Positions 1 to 12,031 of a stretch of DNA of 64,000 nt are shown piece after piece. Origin of the DNA: Thozetella sp. PMI_491 (Eukaryota; Ascomycota; Sordariomycetes; Chaetosphaeriales; Chaetosphaeriaceae); the NCBI GenBank assembly GCA_021432635.1, contig MU270077.1:147531-211530 (forward strand). The letters run 5' to 3'. The translations under genes and the position numbers were made by a program. Under the pieces are notes generated by a model. The model had not been told where the DNA came from. It saw only the letters and a program-made list of their open reading frames with translations, and ran no database searches. Numbering within the stretch: position 1 is the stretch's first letter; every line of letters begins with the position of its first letter.

Positions 1-100
1 TATTAGTTTATTAGTTTATTAGTTTATTAGTTTATTAGTTTATTAGTTTATTAGTTTATTAGTTTATTAGTTTATTAGTTTATTAGTTTATTAGTCTATT
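1..100. repeat. 8-bp tandem repeat (TATTAGTT)n
   Basis: About twelve head-to-tail copies of the octamer TATTAGTT open the window and become imperfect after position 93. It is low-complexity DNA inside an AT-rich block. It is not the TTAGGG telomere repeat of filamentous fungi, and no simple C-to-T change turns that repeat into this one. Confidence 0.9.
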
Positions 101-139
101 AACTACTTTATTTATTATATATTTACTATATGATTATAT

Positions 140-290
140 AATCCTTAGTTAGTCCCTTAGTTAGTCTTAGTTAGTCTTAGTTACTCTTAGTCAGAGCTTA
201 GACTAACTAAGCTAGTTTTAGTCTTAGTCTTAATTAGTCTTAGTTAGTCTTAGTCAGGGCCTAGACTAGACTAACTAACTAAAATCACAA
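140..290. repeat. Degenerate CTTAGTTAGT-type repeats
   Basis: Loose, imperfect repeats of CTTAGTTAGT and CTTAGTCTTAG follow the octamer array. They look like low-complexity AT-rich DNA and contain no credible open reading frame. Confidence 0.6.
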
Positions 291-915
291 CCCTGTATAC
301 TTTAGGGCCTTATAATTAAAAGCTTTAATATTAAGTTATTTTTCTTATATAAAGCTTATTAAAGTTAAAACTAATACTTTAAATAATATAATAATAAAAG
401 TATTTTCTTATTAAGAACCTAATATAGAGTAGTATCTTATTATATTTTTAAAAAGATAATATATAGTTTTAAATATAATTATAACACTAAAAACTATACC
501 CTTTTTCTAATTAATTAATTATAAAGTATTAAGGTATTTTAACGTTAAAAATTAATAACTTAAGATAAGTATAATAAGTTAATATTTTATCTTAATTTAA
601 CTATATAATTATTTATTAATCTAATACTTAAAATATTATAGCTAATATATTATTAAAAATATTTAAAAAAGCTTTAAATATAAAAGGAAAAGTAAGATAT
701 TTATTATATTACACTCTTTTAATTTATAAGCTTTAGCTTTTTAAAGATAAAAGCTATAATAATATTTATTAAAACTCTTAATAAGACTTTTATATTTTTA
801 CTTATACTTAATTAACTATAATAATATATTATTATACACTTTGAATCTTAATATAAATATAGATATAATAATTTTTATAATTATAGATTAACTTAGAAAA
901 TATACTTAAATAATA
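291..915. other. AT-rich gene-free stretch
   Basis: Almost entirely A and T with stops in every frame. I see no gene, RNA or recognisable element. It fits a heavily RIP-mutated repeat that is too decayed to identify. Confidence 0.6.
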
Positions 916-920
916 ATACC

Positions 921-1132
921 TGTCACGCTCCTAGTTGATGGAAGGAGTGGTTAAAAAGCCACCTTAAACCAGTTAATTGAGGCTATCTTAAGGTGAGGAA
1001 AAAAGAGGAGGAGAGCATGCAGCGCGAAGTGTTGCGCAGCTATTTACAGGTGGGGTGGGCGCACAGGCTACTAAGCCCCGCGAAGTGGGGCTTTGGAAAA
1101 AGCTCGGCGTGGGCAGCGTATAGACCCTGACA
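921..1132. mobile_element. Solo LTR, 212 bp, not RIP-mutated
   Basis: The element starts TGTCA and ends TGACA, the inverted ends typical of an LTR. It is flanked by an identical 5-bp target duplication, ATACC, at 916-920 and 1133-1137. Base composition is near 55% GC inside DNA that is otherwise nearly all A/T, and CpG/TpG sites are intact, so it inserted after RIP stopped acting here or is too short to be a RIP target. No coding sequence is present. A diverged partial copy of the same family lies inverted at 9626-9684. A short non-autonomous (TRIM-like) element is an alternative to a solo LTR. Confidence 0.8.
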
Positions 1133-1461
1133 ATACCTTATAAATTAAATATTATATAGTTAAACTTTATTATAATTAAATGCTTTATTATATTTTTAGC
1201 CTTTTTCTTGGTATAATAAACCATTAAAAATCTTAATTTATAATTAATTTTATAGATAAAATATCTAAGATATTAAGTATTTAATAAAAACTATTACTAT
1301 TTAGACAGATAAAATTATAAATAAGTATTTATTAGTTATTATTAAAATAAATAATTAATTAATTACCTTATTAATATTTAATATAATATAAACAAGCTTT
1401 ATCCTATAAATTAATAAGGATATTATTTTATAAAGTAATAGTCTATTATTTATAAAAATAG

Positions 1462-1887
1462 TGTTATAACACTAAGATCTTAAGGTTAGTATTTTTAATA
1501 TGTAGGGTTTTTTTTTCCTAAGGTAGGGAAGATAAAGATAAGTAGAGTATTAATTGACGAAAGATAAGATCTAATAGTGTAGGTGTTAAGCTTATAAACT
1601 AAGTAGATTAATTACTAAAGAGTAAAAGCTAACTAATTTATCTAGGTAGAGACTATAGTCTTATATACTAGGTTGCTCTTTATAACTTACTAGGCTTATT
1701 ATAATAATCTAAGTAATCTAAAGCGCTAGGCTTACTATAGTGATCTAAGTGATCTTTCCTAATTAACTAAACATCTATATAAATACTTAAGGCATCTATT
1801 AAGGGTTTTACCCTTGCTAACTATTAGGCTTAAGCGCTAGGCCTTATTAGTAGTTATAGGGAGGTAGCTAATGCCTTAATTATAATA
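1462..1887 (-). repeat. LTR copy distal to the gene cluster
   Basis: Aligns over its whole length with 8727-9149. This copy is the more mutated of the pair: many TpG sites kept in the other LTR are TpA here. Because the coding strand is minus, this is the 3' LTR of the element. Confidence 0.85.
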
Positions 1888-3279
1888 TAATCTCTTTCTT
1901 CTATATTAATATTTATAGTAACTTATAAGTAGGCCCTAGCTTATATTTATTTAATTAGTAGGTTATTATAGTTCTTTCTTTTTTTATTATTATATTTTAA
2001 TAAGATGTTTAATTATATAAAGAAATGAAAATTTATAGCTGATAAAACTTATAAGTATTATATATTAACTACTTAAATTAATTTATACAGATTTATACTT
2101 ATACCTAATATAGTATATTCTTTTTATTTTAAATATAATCTAATGTATAAGATACTAGACAGAAAAGTATTAAGATACTTTAAGTATATAAAGTAAGGTT
2201 ATATATATAATAAATCCTTAGTGGCTTTATTTTATAAGTTTTATAAGTCTTATATATTAGGGGTATAATTTTATTAATAACTATTAATAATATTAAAATA
2301 CTTAAATAATTAAAAGAAATTATATCTTAAAGAAGAAGAGGCTAAAGAGGTATTATTTATATTATAGATATAGATTTCTATTATAATTAATTATCTGGCT
2401 TATTTATATAAGTAGTATAAAGCTTTAAAGATAAGGAGTATAGATTTATTCACTTAAAAGTCTATAAACTTAAAAGTTAAAGAGTTAGTAAAGGCTTATA
2501 TTATTAATTATTTAAGTAATCTTAATATAAGGGATTCTTCTTCTTAATTAAAGTTTAAGCTAGACCTTTTTATATTAGCTAATCTTAGTTTAGTATAGGT
2601 TAGTTAAGATTTTAAAGGTAAAACTATTAGATAAGCTTTTATAAGTTCTTTAGATATTTACTAGATTCTTATATATTTTTACTAATATTATATCTTATTT
2701 ATTTAACTAGGTACTTTAGTTTATCTTTAATATTATAAGAGTCTATAATTTTTTTAACTTTATATTCTAGTTGTTTATTAACTTTTATATATTTATTTAA
2801 TCTAGTGTTTTTTAGTATTAGTTTAAGTAGTAAGATATAAAAAATTAAGTATATTTATATTATTATAAGTAGTTTTAATTTATAAGTAACTTTACTAGTT
2901 TATTTTTTAATCTAAAATAGTCTTAATTTTTTAAAATCTAGTTTATTACTTAGTTATATTATTTTAATATTTTTTATAAGAGATAGACTTTATCTCTCTT
3001 TTAAAAGGTTAGTTCTTTTAACTTTTTCTAGTTAATATATTTATTTATTTTATCACAGATAAACTTTAGTTTTTTTTTATAAGTTTATACAAGGTTTTTA
3101 GTTCTTTAACTCTTAATTCTACTCTAGGATTTTCTTTTAAATTAAAAGAGGTTTAATAAACTTTTAGTTTAAAGTTATAATTAGTAAAGAATAAGAATAT
3201 CTTAGTTAATTTTTATCTAGTGTTATTATAAGTAAACTAAGTGATTAATAATAGTTATACTTAATTATTTTATTTATAG

Positions 3280-3800
3280 TTAATATAATAGTATAAGTAT
3301 TATTTTATTATTTAATTAAGTCTTTTTATTTATTTATTAGATTAAAAATAATAGGCTATTAATAATTAGTATTTAGTTTTAAGTTAGGCTATAAAAGCTT
3401 TTTAAAAGTTTAAAGTAAATAACTTATCTTTATTACTAACTAGTTTATCTAATAATTTATAATTTATAATAATAGTTTTTATAAATATATAAGTTAGTTC
3501 TTTAGTATTACTAGCTTTTTTATATAAGATAAAGTAGCTATACTTAATAAGTTTATCCATAATTACTAGGATATTATTAAAAGATGTTTTAATTAAAGGT
3601 TTTTTTTAAGGGTAATAGTTTTATAATAAAGTCTAGGGAGATTAAGCTTTATAACTTTTTAAAGATTAAAAGGGGTTATAATTCTTTATAGATCTTATAC
3701 TAATTCGCCTTATTTTTATTATATTTATTATAGTCTTTAATTACTTCTTTTATAATTTTTTTTTTAGCTCTAAGGAAGTTATAGGTGTGATATAATTATT
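3280..3800 (-). pseudogene. Integrase remnant of gypsy element
   Basis: Read on the minus strand, about 3409-3575 encodes a stretch resembling the integrase core (DKLIKYSYFILYKK, then a diverged form of the ISDRD motif with D to N changes). This matches the retroviral-type integrase segment of Ty3/gypsy polyproteins. Stops interrupt both sides. Outer limits are approximate. Confidence 0.6.
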
Positions 3801-4599
3801 CTAGAGTCTTAATAACTCTTTAATATCTATAGGAGAGGATTTTATATATTTCCTTTACTAGGTTTTATTATAAGGTGTTAAGGATATAGATTTTCTTATA
3901 AAATTAATAGACTTTATTTTTCTTTTTTATATTTTTACTAAGGCTACTTTATATAAAGTTTATAAAGTCTTAATTATTAGAAACTTTTTTAATCTTATTA
4001 GTCTAGTTAGGGTTTAGGATAATTTAAAAGGTAATGTTTAACTTTTAAAAAGCCTAGCCTAAGCTTTTATCTTTTAGGTTTATTAAGATACTTTATATAT
4101 ATAGTTTTAATTCTTATATATAGTCTTTTTATTAGCTAAGGGTATTTACTCTAATATTTTCTAGTCCCTTTTTATATATTATTTTAAAATTAAATTTAAA
4201 GAGGAATTTAATATATTTAATTTATTATTTATTTAGCTTTTTATTAGTTATAAAATAGGTAAGGTTCTTATAATTAGTATAAATTATAATTTAATATTAT
4301 ACTTTATAAAGATAAATCTTTTACTTTTTAAAGGCTTTAATAATAATTATTAGCTCTTTATTATATATCTAATAGTTAATTTCTACTCTTTTAAGCTTTT
4401 TTAAGAAGATAATTAGGTATAATAATTCTTTCTTATTATATTATCTAAGTTATTCTTTTATTATAAAGTCTAAAGAGTTAGTTTTTACTTTATATAGTTT
4501 TACTAGGTCTAAAAGTATAAGTATAGGTTTACTTAAGATTTATAACTTAATAGTTTTAAAGGTTTTACTAGTTTAATTAGTTTATTTAAACTTAATCTC

Positions 4600-5400
4600 T
4601 TTATAGGTAAGTTTTATAAGTGATAAAGCAAGCTTATTATAGTTTTTTATAAAGTAATAATAATAATTAGTAAATCTAAGGAAAGTTTATACTTCTTTTA
4701 TTGTTTTAAGTAGTAGTTAGTCTTATATTATAACTACTTTCTTAGGGTTTATCTTAATAAATCTAAGGGTGATTTTAAATCTTAAGAAGATAGTTTTTTT
4801 AGTGTAAAACTTATTCTTCTCTAGTTTTATTAAAAGTTTAATATCTTTTAAGGCCTATAGTATAATATAAATATATTATTTATATTTTATTTTATTTTTA
4901 GAGTAATAAAGATATTATTTAGGTAGATAATATAAAATTTATTAATATAAGGTTATAAGATATAGTTAATTATAGCTTAAAATATTACTAGGGTATTTTA
5001 TAGTTTAAAAGATATAATTAAATACTTATAATATCTATACTTAGTCTTAATTATTATTTTTTATTCTTTTTTTTTACTATTTAAATTAAGTTATAAGCTT
5101 CTTTTAGGTTAAAATATATTATTATTATTATTATTATAGCTCTTATTAGTTAGTCTTATAGTTTAAATATTAAAAGTAATAGTCTTTTATTAGGGATAAT
5201 AATACTATTAAGTTATTAATAGTTAATATATAATCTTTATTTTCTAATTTTATCCTTACTTTTCTTTAATATAAATAGGATTAAGTATCTTACTAGTAAA
5301 TTTAATAGTTATATATAACTTTTTTCTAGGTTTTTATTAAGGTATTATTATAAGGCTATAAGTTTTTCTTTATTAAGTCTATAGATTTTATATAATTTAG
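4600..5400 (-). pseudogene. Reverse transcriptase remnant of gypsy element
   Basis: On the minus strand, 4902-4925 reads YLNNIFIT, the catalytic YLDD box with both aspartates changed to asparagine by G-to-A transitions, as expected from RIP. Flanking residues are compatible with a gypsy reverse transcriptase, but all frames contain stops. Outer limits are approximate. Confidence 0.6.
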
Positions 5401-8400
5401 GTTATTCTCTTGGTTTAATTAGTATATAATAGGTAAACTAATTATATTTTAATAACCTTATATTTAATATTCTTTTAAATAGTTTATACTTTTAATATTC
5501 TTTTAGTATTTTATTTAAAGTTTTTATAGTAAATACTTTAATAATTATTATTATTTTAAAAATCTTTTTTATAAGCTTACTTAAAGGTCTTTTATAAGTT
5601 ATTTTAAAGGCTAAGTCTCTTTAAATATCTTTAGTTTTTTTTTAAGATTAATTAGGTATATTTTTTAAGCATTAGTTCAAAGAATATTTAGCTAGTTATT
5701 TAGTTAATTTTTAGGTTGTTTTTTTATAATTATAATATTCTTAGAATTAAATAGTATAATTTAATTTTTATAATATTAAAGGTTATTTCTTTATTATATA
5801 TATTACAAGTTAATATTAAAAGAGGTATAGTCTTTATTATAATATCTTTCTTTTTATATTAAGTTAGTTCTCTTTTTATAATATATAGGTAATATATAAA
5901 TTCTTTCTTATTTTAAAGTAGTTATAATTAGTTAATAACTCTAGGTAATATATAATTTCTTTAAGATCTATTATTTATTACTATAATAATATTATATTAG
6001 TTATTAACAATAAATATATAGGTAAGTAGTCTTAAGTTTAGGCTAGTAGCTATTATAAAAGTTTTTATCTTTAGGTTGTCCTACTAACTCTTTATAGATA
6101 ATATCTATTATTTTTTTATTTTTTATCTAAAGGTTAGCTATAAGTATTAGCTTTTTTTTATAAGATATAACTTATATTATATTATGTCTTTTAGTTAAGG
6201 CTTAAGTCTTATATTAATAAATTATTTCCTTATATATTTTATAGCTTTAATTCTCTTTTAAGTTGCTTTTATTTATAGATTAATAGGTCCTTCTCTTATA
6301 GTAATATATCCTTATACTTTTTTTAATGTTATTAAAGAGTTTTTTCTAGGTAATAATATAAATAGGCTATTAAAGTATATTATACTATAGTAGACTTGCT
6401 TTTATAATATACTAGGTATTAAAAGCTTAGTTTAAAAATAACTTATTTATTATATTATTCCTTTATTTCTTAGTATAATATCTCTTTATATAAATACAGT
6501 TCTTTAACTAGTTATACCTAGTTTTTAATAGGGAAGAAATTATATTTTAGTTTATCTATAATATATTCTTTATATAGTATAATATATTATATCTATATAA
6601 TGTCTTTATATCTTTTATTTTAAAGGCTTATTTAAGGGTTATTCTAATAATTTAGTTATTAGTTATTCTTTAACGAGTTATAATATAAAACTTTACTTAT
6701 AAAAAATAATATATATTCCTCTTTTAAGATTAAGTTAAGTTTAATCCCTAAGTATTCTTAAATAATAAATAAGGGTATATTATATAATTCTTTTATTATT
6801 TCTTCTTTAATTTTTAGTAGGTTATTATTAAACTCTTCTCCTTATTATTCTAGTATATAAAAAACAAGCTATTTATTATTTCCTTTATAGATATATATCC
6901 TAGTAGATAAGTTATCTAGCTATATTTTCCAGACTTTTTTTTATTATAATATATTATTATAAGATACTAAACTTTTTAGTCTTAGTTTAGGTATAAGGTA
7001 TTATATAATATATACTTATTATATCTATTATTATTAATTTAGGTTCTAATATATCTTTTCTTTAAGTTATTATTATTAATAAGCTACTCTTTAATATTCT
7101 TAATATATAATAAATACTAGGTATAGCCTAAAGAGCTTAAAGGTATATAATAGTTAGCTTTTATATTTCTATTCTTTTTATCTATAGTTCTTATAAGGGG
7201 TTTTTAAGCTAAGGTTCTTTTTATACTATTACTTTTTACTATAGTAAGCTATATATATCCTACTTATTTTTAATAATATCTTCTTTTATCTTTACTTATA
7301 GGCTTAGAGTTACCTTATGTTAATACTATTAGTATTATCATTATTTAATAAGGCTAAGTACTTTAGTATTAGTCTAGGGTAAGATATAGCTTCTTATATT
7401 ATTAGTTTATTTAAAGATATATATTATTTTAGTATTAATCCTTTTATTAATACTATAATATAAGTATTATTAAGGTTTATAGTATTATAGATTAGATTAT
7501 TTTATATAGTTATATTTAAGGTTTAAATAAGTTTATATTATATTAGGTTAGTAGATTATTTTTTAAGTATTAGCTTCTAGCTGATTTTCTTAGGTTGTCT
7601 ATAATTATTTATATAATATCTCTTTTTCTAATAGTTATAATATTTAATATCCTTAGGGTTTTATTTAAGGTTTTATTAAGTTATATTTAAGTCTATAAGC
7701 CTAGTATAAGTCTTATATATTATAGTCTTTTAATATTAATTAGTAAAGTGCTTAGACTAGTTGTTTTATTATAGTTTTCTAATGTTTACTTCTTATTTTA
7801 ATTCTTATTACTCTTTTTTTATCCTTTATTTATATAATTAATTATTAATATAAGTTATTATTTTAATATATAAATTATAATAGAAAATCCTCTAGGGGTT
7901 TAAGCTTAGAGATTTTATCTTTAACTTTACTCTTAAATCCTTAGTAAAATAAGAACCTCTTAGTTTTATCTATATAGTTAAGAAGTAAGTAAAGCTATTA
8001 AAAGTCCATTATATACTAAACTATTAATTCTTTCTGCTTAAGTTAATATAAGTCTTATTCTTATTAGTGTTTTTTATTAGGTTTTTAAAATAGGGATCTT
8101 AAAACATACTTATATCTAGTATAAGAGGTAAATATACTCTAAGTTTTAAGTTATAATATAAGGGTAAATCCTTTTTTAAAGAACTTTATAAGATAAGGTT
8201 TAAACTAGACTAGCATTTTTCCTTTAAGGAATAAAGTAGTATATACTACTTTTTTAGCTTTATTTTAAAAGCTATTATTATAAAAGTAATAATATACTCT
8301 TATTTAAGCTAGCTAGTTATTTAGTTATCTAAGGGTATTATTAAAGATTTATAATAGGTTAAGCTTAAGTTTCTTATATCTTATAATAGGGGTTATAATA

Positions 8401-8726
8401 ATATTAGTAGTAGTATATAATAGATTAACTTTATTAATAAGTTTAAAGACTTAGTATACTTTATTATAGACTTTTTTTAAGATTTTAGCTATTTTATTAA
8501 AGTTATTCTTAAGCTTTTTATAAGTGTGGTTAGTATTATCTCTATTGTTTTCTCCTATGTCTTTTATTTCTTAGTTAAAGCTGTGTTAAATAAGGGTCTT
8601 ATTTTTACTTTTGTCAGACTTATTAGAGTTATAGCTACTAGTAGACAGAGTATTTTTATTAGATATATTTAACTATAGAATATTATTAATTACACTTGTC
8701 TTATCCTCTAAAGAAAGTAATTAATA

Positions 8727-9149
8727 TATTATAACACTAAGATCCTAAGGTTAATATTCTTAATATATAAGGGGTTTTTTCCTAAGATAGAAAAAATAGA
8801 GACAAGTAGAGTATTAATTAATAAGATAAGATCTAATAATATAAGTATTAAGCTTATAAACTAAGTAGATTAATTACTAAAGAGTAAAAGCCAACTAATT
8901 TATCTAGGTAAAGACTATAGTCTTATATACTAGGTTACTCTTTATAGCTTACTAGGCTTATTATAGTGATCCAAGTGATCTAGAGCGCTAGGCTTACCAT
9001 AGTGATCTAAGTGATCTTTCCTGATTGACTGAACATCTGTATAGATGTTTGAGGCATCTATTAGGGGTTTTGCCCTTGCTGACCGTTGGGCTTAAGCGCT
9101 AGGCCTTGTTGGCGGTTGCGGGGAGGTGGCTGATGCCTTGATCGTAACA
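8727..9149 (-). repeat. LTR copy proximal to the gene cluster
   Basis: Partner of the LTR at 1462-1887, and the 5' LTR given minus-strand coding. Its last ~140 bp (after about 9010) keep many G and C bases that are A or T in the other copy, so mutation load falls off sharply toward the element end. Confidence 0.85.
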
Positions 9150-9319
9150 AATAGGTAATAAGCCTTTTTATATAATTATTATAAATATTAATATAAAAGG
9201 GGGAGATTATATTATAAATATATATTAGCCCTTAACCTAATAATCTAACCTAATAATCTGCCCTAATATACTTAAGGCAGATAATAATAACAGAACTTAT
9301 AATAAATACTTTAGGTATT

Positions 9320-9625
9320 TATATATATATCTAACTAATAAGAAAGAATCACCAGTATTTAAATTACTATTAGATCACTAGTAAGCTTAATAAGCTATAG
9401 TGAGCTAGTAAAGAGTAACTTAGTATTTAAGACTATAGTCTCTACCTAGGTAGATCAGTTGCCTTTACTCTTTAATAATTAATCTACTTAGTTATACGCC
9501 TAATACTTACACTATAAATCACTATACTGTATTAATTAATTACTCCACTTGTTAAGTCCCCTCTACCTTAGGAAAGAACCCCTACACGCAAAGAATACCA
9601 ACCCTAGGATCTCGGTGTTGTAACA
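9320..9625 (+). mobile_element. Truncated inverted copy of the gypsy LTR
   Basis: The reverse complement of this stretch, starting TGTTACAACACC at 9625, aligns with the first ~250 bp of the LTRs at 1462 and 8727. Similarity fades near 9320. It is therefore a partial LTR in the opposite orientation, less RIP-mutated than the complete element. Confidence 0.6.
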
Positions 9626-9684
9626 TTAACTAGTTTAAAGTAGCTTTCCTAACTACTTATTCTATCAACTAGGAGCATGACAAT
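9626..9684 (-). mobile_element. Fragment of the 212-bp LTR family, inverted
   Basis: The reverse complement starts TGTCATGCTCCTAGTTGAT and follows the 5' end of the element at 921-1132 for about 59 bp with mostly C/T and G/A differences. It then breaks off at the inverted gypsy LTR, so the latter probably inserted into it. Confidence 0.6.
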
Positions 9685-9852
9685 CCTAACTGATTAATAG
9701 GACAGATATATAAGTGCCTAAACATCTTTTATTAGTTCTACTAGAGTTGTTAGTCTTAGGAGGCACTAGGCTATGTCTTAGGTCAAGACTAATATATTCT
9801 TATAATAGTTATATCTAATAGTAGTTAAAATAAATAATAGCTATACCAACTA

Positions 9853-11030
9853 TTACATCACTGGGAATGCCAGGTAATCCCACAACTCTCCAGCTCTAAC
9901 TAGTTGGGTATCTAATGAGGTACTTCCAGTCCCAATAAAGAGAACCTTAGTAAACGCCACTCTACTCCAGTAGCTAAAGGTAACATTAGCAGGAATAAAA
10001 GCCACGTCGCCGCCAATTAAGGAAATATCGTCATAGTCATCGATTTTAATCGTTAGTTGACCCTCTAAAACCTCAAAAGCAGACGCTCCCTCGAGCTGGT
10101 AAGTCGGAGTTGTGTCATTCGAGATCGGTCTGCTGATGGAAATAGTTGAGAGCGAGTAGCTCAGATCCTGTGCCTGCTCTGGGGTGACCAAAGGCTGCAC
10201 GATCTGATAACTATGGTCAGAGCTTAGGTACTTCGGCCCGTACCCATTGGCAATAAAATATGGTTCACCAGCGTCGCCAAGCTCATTAGCACCAGTGTGC
10301 CACATGGCCTCTGTGGGGGCAGATCCGTTGATAATATCGCGCCTCGGAGTGAACTCCAATTGAGCATAGACATCGAAGTTCTCGAGGGCTGAACTAACTG
10401 TTGAGTTGGGCCCAGCAGATGAGCCGTTGCTGGCAGAAGCGGGCACATAAGGCGTGTCTATCCCCGAAGAGAAATTAGTGCCCAAGGCGTAGAATAGCTC
10501 TCTACAGACGGCCATGTAATGTTAGTACTCGTGCGTATATTGAAAGCAAGGGGGCTCACTTACTCGAACCCTCCGGGCACAATGACCCCGACCATCTCAG
10601 TGTCGGGATCCAAAATTTGAAAGGTGTGAGTCGTATTTCGGGGAACTGATCCGTAGTCGCCGGGGCCAATGACGCGTGCCTGCTGCTCTCTGTCCTCTTT
10701 CTGGCCCCACAGTTGAAAACGTCCCTTAAAATTGAAGAAGTTCTCATAATGTGTTTGATGGATGTGAGGAAGGACTCCAAGGCTGTCACTGGAGGGACTG
10801 TTGGTGGAGAGAAGGCTAAACGCATTGCCCGAGGACGGCCCGGTAACCATGAAGCGGTACAGCTGGCTGTCGATGGTGACAGCATGGGAATTCTTATAAT
10901 GCTCGATAACGTAAGGTCGGACATAGTCCGGTGCCTCGTCAACGTATAGGAGGCTTGCGTCGAGGCCAGATGTAGGTTGTGTGTGCAGAAGCAGAGCGAC
11001 CGCGGCCAGGGCCGCTATAGACTTTGTCAT
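9853..11030 (-). CDS. Secreted quercetin 2,3-dioxygenase-like cupin
   Basis: Two exons (11030-10564 and 10501-9853) give 371 residues. The 62-nt intron has donor GTAAGT and a perfect TACTAAC branch site, and rejoins the frame at FEELFYALGTNF. A signal peptide covers about residues 1-22. The N-terminal cupin carries His89, His91, Glu96 and His135; this HxHx4E...H set and its spacing equal the copper site of Aspergillus quercetinase. The C-terminal half is a second cupin fold without the metal set. The family opens the flavonol C ring with release of CO, giving a depside ester. It is likely extracellular, which suits attack on plant flavonols. It is the outermost cluster gene and its stop lies under 200 bp from transposon debris. 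Other bicupin dioxygenase substrates remain possible. Confidence 0.85.
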
Positions 11031-12031
11031 GACGTACTAGGTATTTTGACAGAGGTTCAAATTCGAAAGGAAAAGAGGTGCATTCAGAAGAGAGAAAACA
11101 AAGTCCGGGAGAACACCTGTGTCGCCTTCCACGGGTATAAATACAATACCCCCATCCAGAGTGGCATGCCTATTTACTCTCCTCGTACCGGCCTGCGCCA
11201 TCCTCTACCGCCGCTTTTCCCTTGGCTGCATCTCCGGGCAATATGTTAAATCTCTCATTACGCCTGCGGGTATGCGAGCGGACTCCATCCAGCGGAGCTG
11301 TCTCCATACCTCCCTCCGAAGACGCCATAGATCTAGCTCGGCAGTTGTTTTGATCTCTCGCTGGCAAGCCCACTCGCCCGCTGGCTTGACCCACCGCGCC
11401 CCCCCGACAGTAGCGCCTATCTTAGTTGGTCATGGATACTGCCGGGAGAATGTGGACAATAAAGTGAGCTATTTTCTAGAGGGAGCAGCTTCCCTTGAAA
11501 CTAGTCATTTCCACTGGGCAAAGTTTACCCCGTTTCGCCAACCGGTAAGCGAATCCATAGTCCACATCGAGCCACAGCAATCGGCCATCCTGGTATGTTT
11601 CATCGAGAACTATCTAAAATACTACGTCCACCGGCACCACTGTCCACTTTTTACGACTTCTGTCGTCAGCTAAATCCACCACGTGTCCCGAAAACAAAGA
11701 TTAACAAACATTGGCCCAATGTATTTCGCATCGTTCATGGGTGATACAAGCGCTACGGGGTAGATAAATACGATGATTGCAGGAACATTACTATTGCCAA
11801 TGCTCTTGCTGGAGATTCCGTGTGATCATTTGATTCGGTTGGACTCAACAGAAACAGTAGCATGGCACATACAGATGTGTTTTAGTCGAGCTCACGTGAG
11901 AATATACCCGCAGTTTGTTGCTCCGCGGACTCTGATTGACGTGGAAACATTCACCCCTGTGGTTTTCCAAGACGCCGTTTTCAACCCTTTCCCCGGAGTC
12001 ATCTCGACGTGTATATTTGATGATCCTGCGC
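11031..12031. other. Promoter/intergenic region of the cupin gene
   Basis: About 1 kb without a convincing gene. A TATA-like TATAAATA lies at 11138-11145, roughly 110 bp upstream of the cupin start, and CACGTG boxes lie near 11680 and 11893. A 184-residue plus-strand frame (11119-11673) has no recognisable motif and looks fortuitous. Confidence 0.5.

Larger units (their letters stand above)
1462..9149 (-). mobile_element. RIP-degraded Ty3/gypsy-type LTR retrotransposon
   Basis: Two direct repeats of about 425 bp (1462-1887 and 8727-9149) bound the element. The 5-bp sequence AATAG is duplicated perfectly at 1457-1461 and 9150-9154, so the insertion boundaries are firm. Internal coding remnants run on the minus strand in the order reverse transcriptase (near 4.9 kb) then integrase (near 3.5 kb), which is the gypsy order. 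Every frame is closed by stops, and the interior is almost pure A/T. Differences between the two LTRs are almost all G/A or C/T transitions, as RIP produces. The element cannot encode an active enzyme. Confidence 0.88.

Noticed and set aside
1-100. Terminal tandem repeat as a chromosome end (telomere)
   Set aside because: The unit TATTAGTT is not TTAGGG and cannot be derived from it by simple C-to-T change. The window simply starts in low-complexity DNA.
11119-11673. 184-residue plus-strand frame upstream of the cupin gene
   Set aside because: No motif, signal or splice support, and it overlaps the likely cupin promoter.
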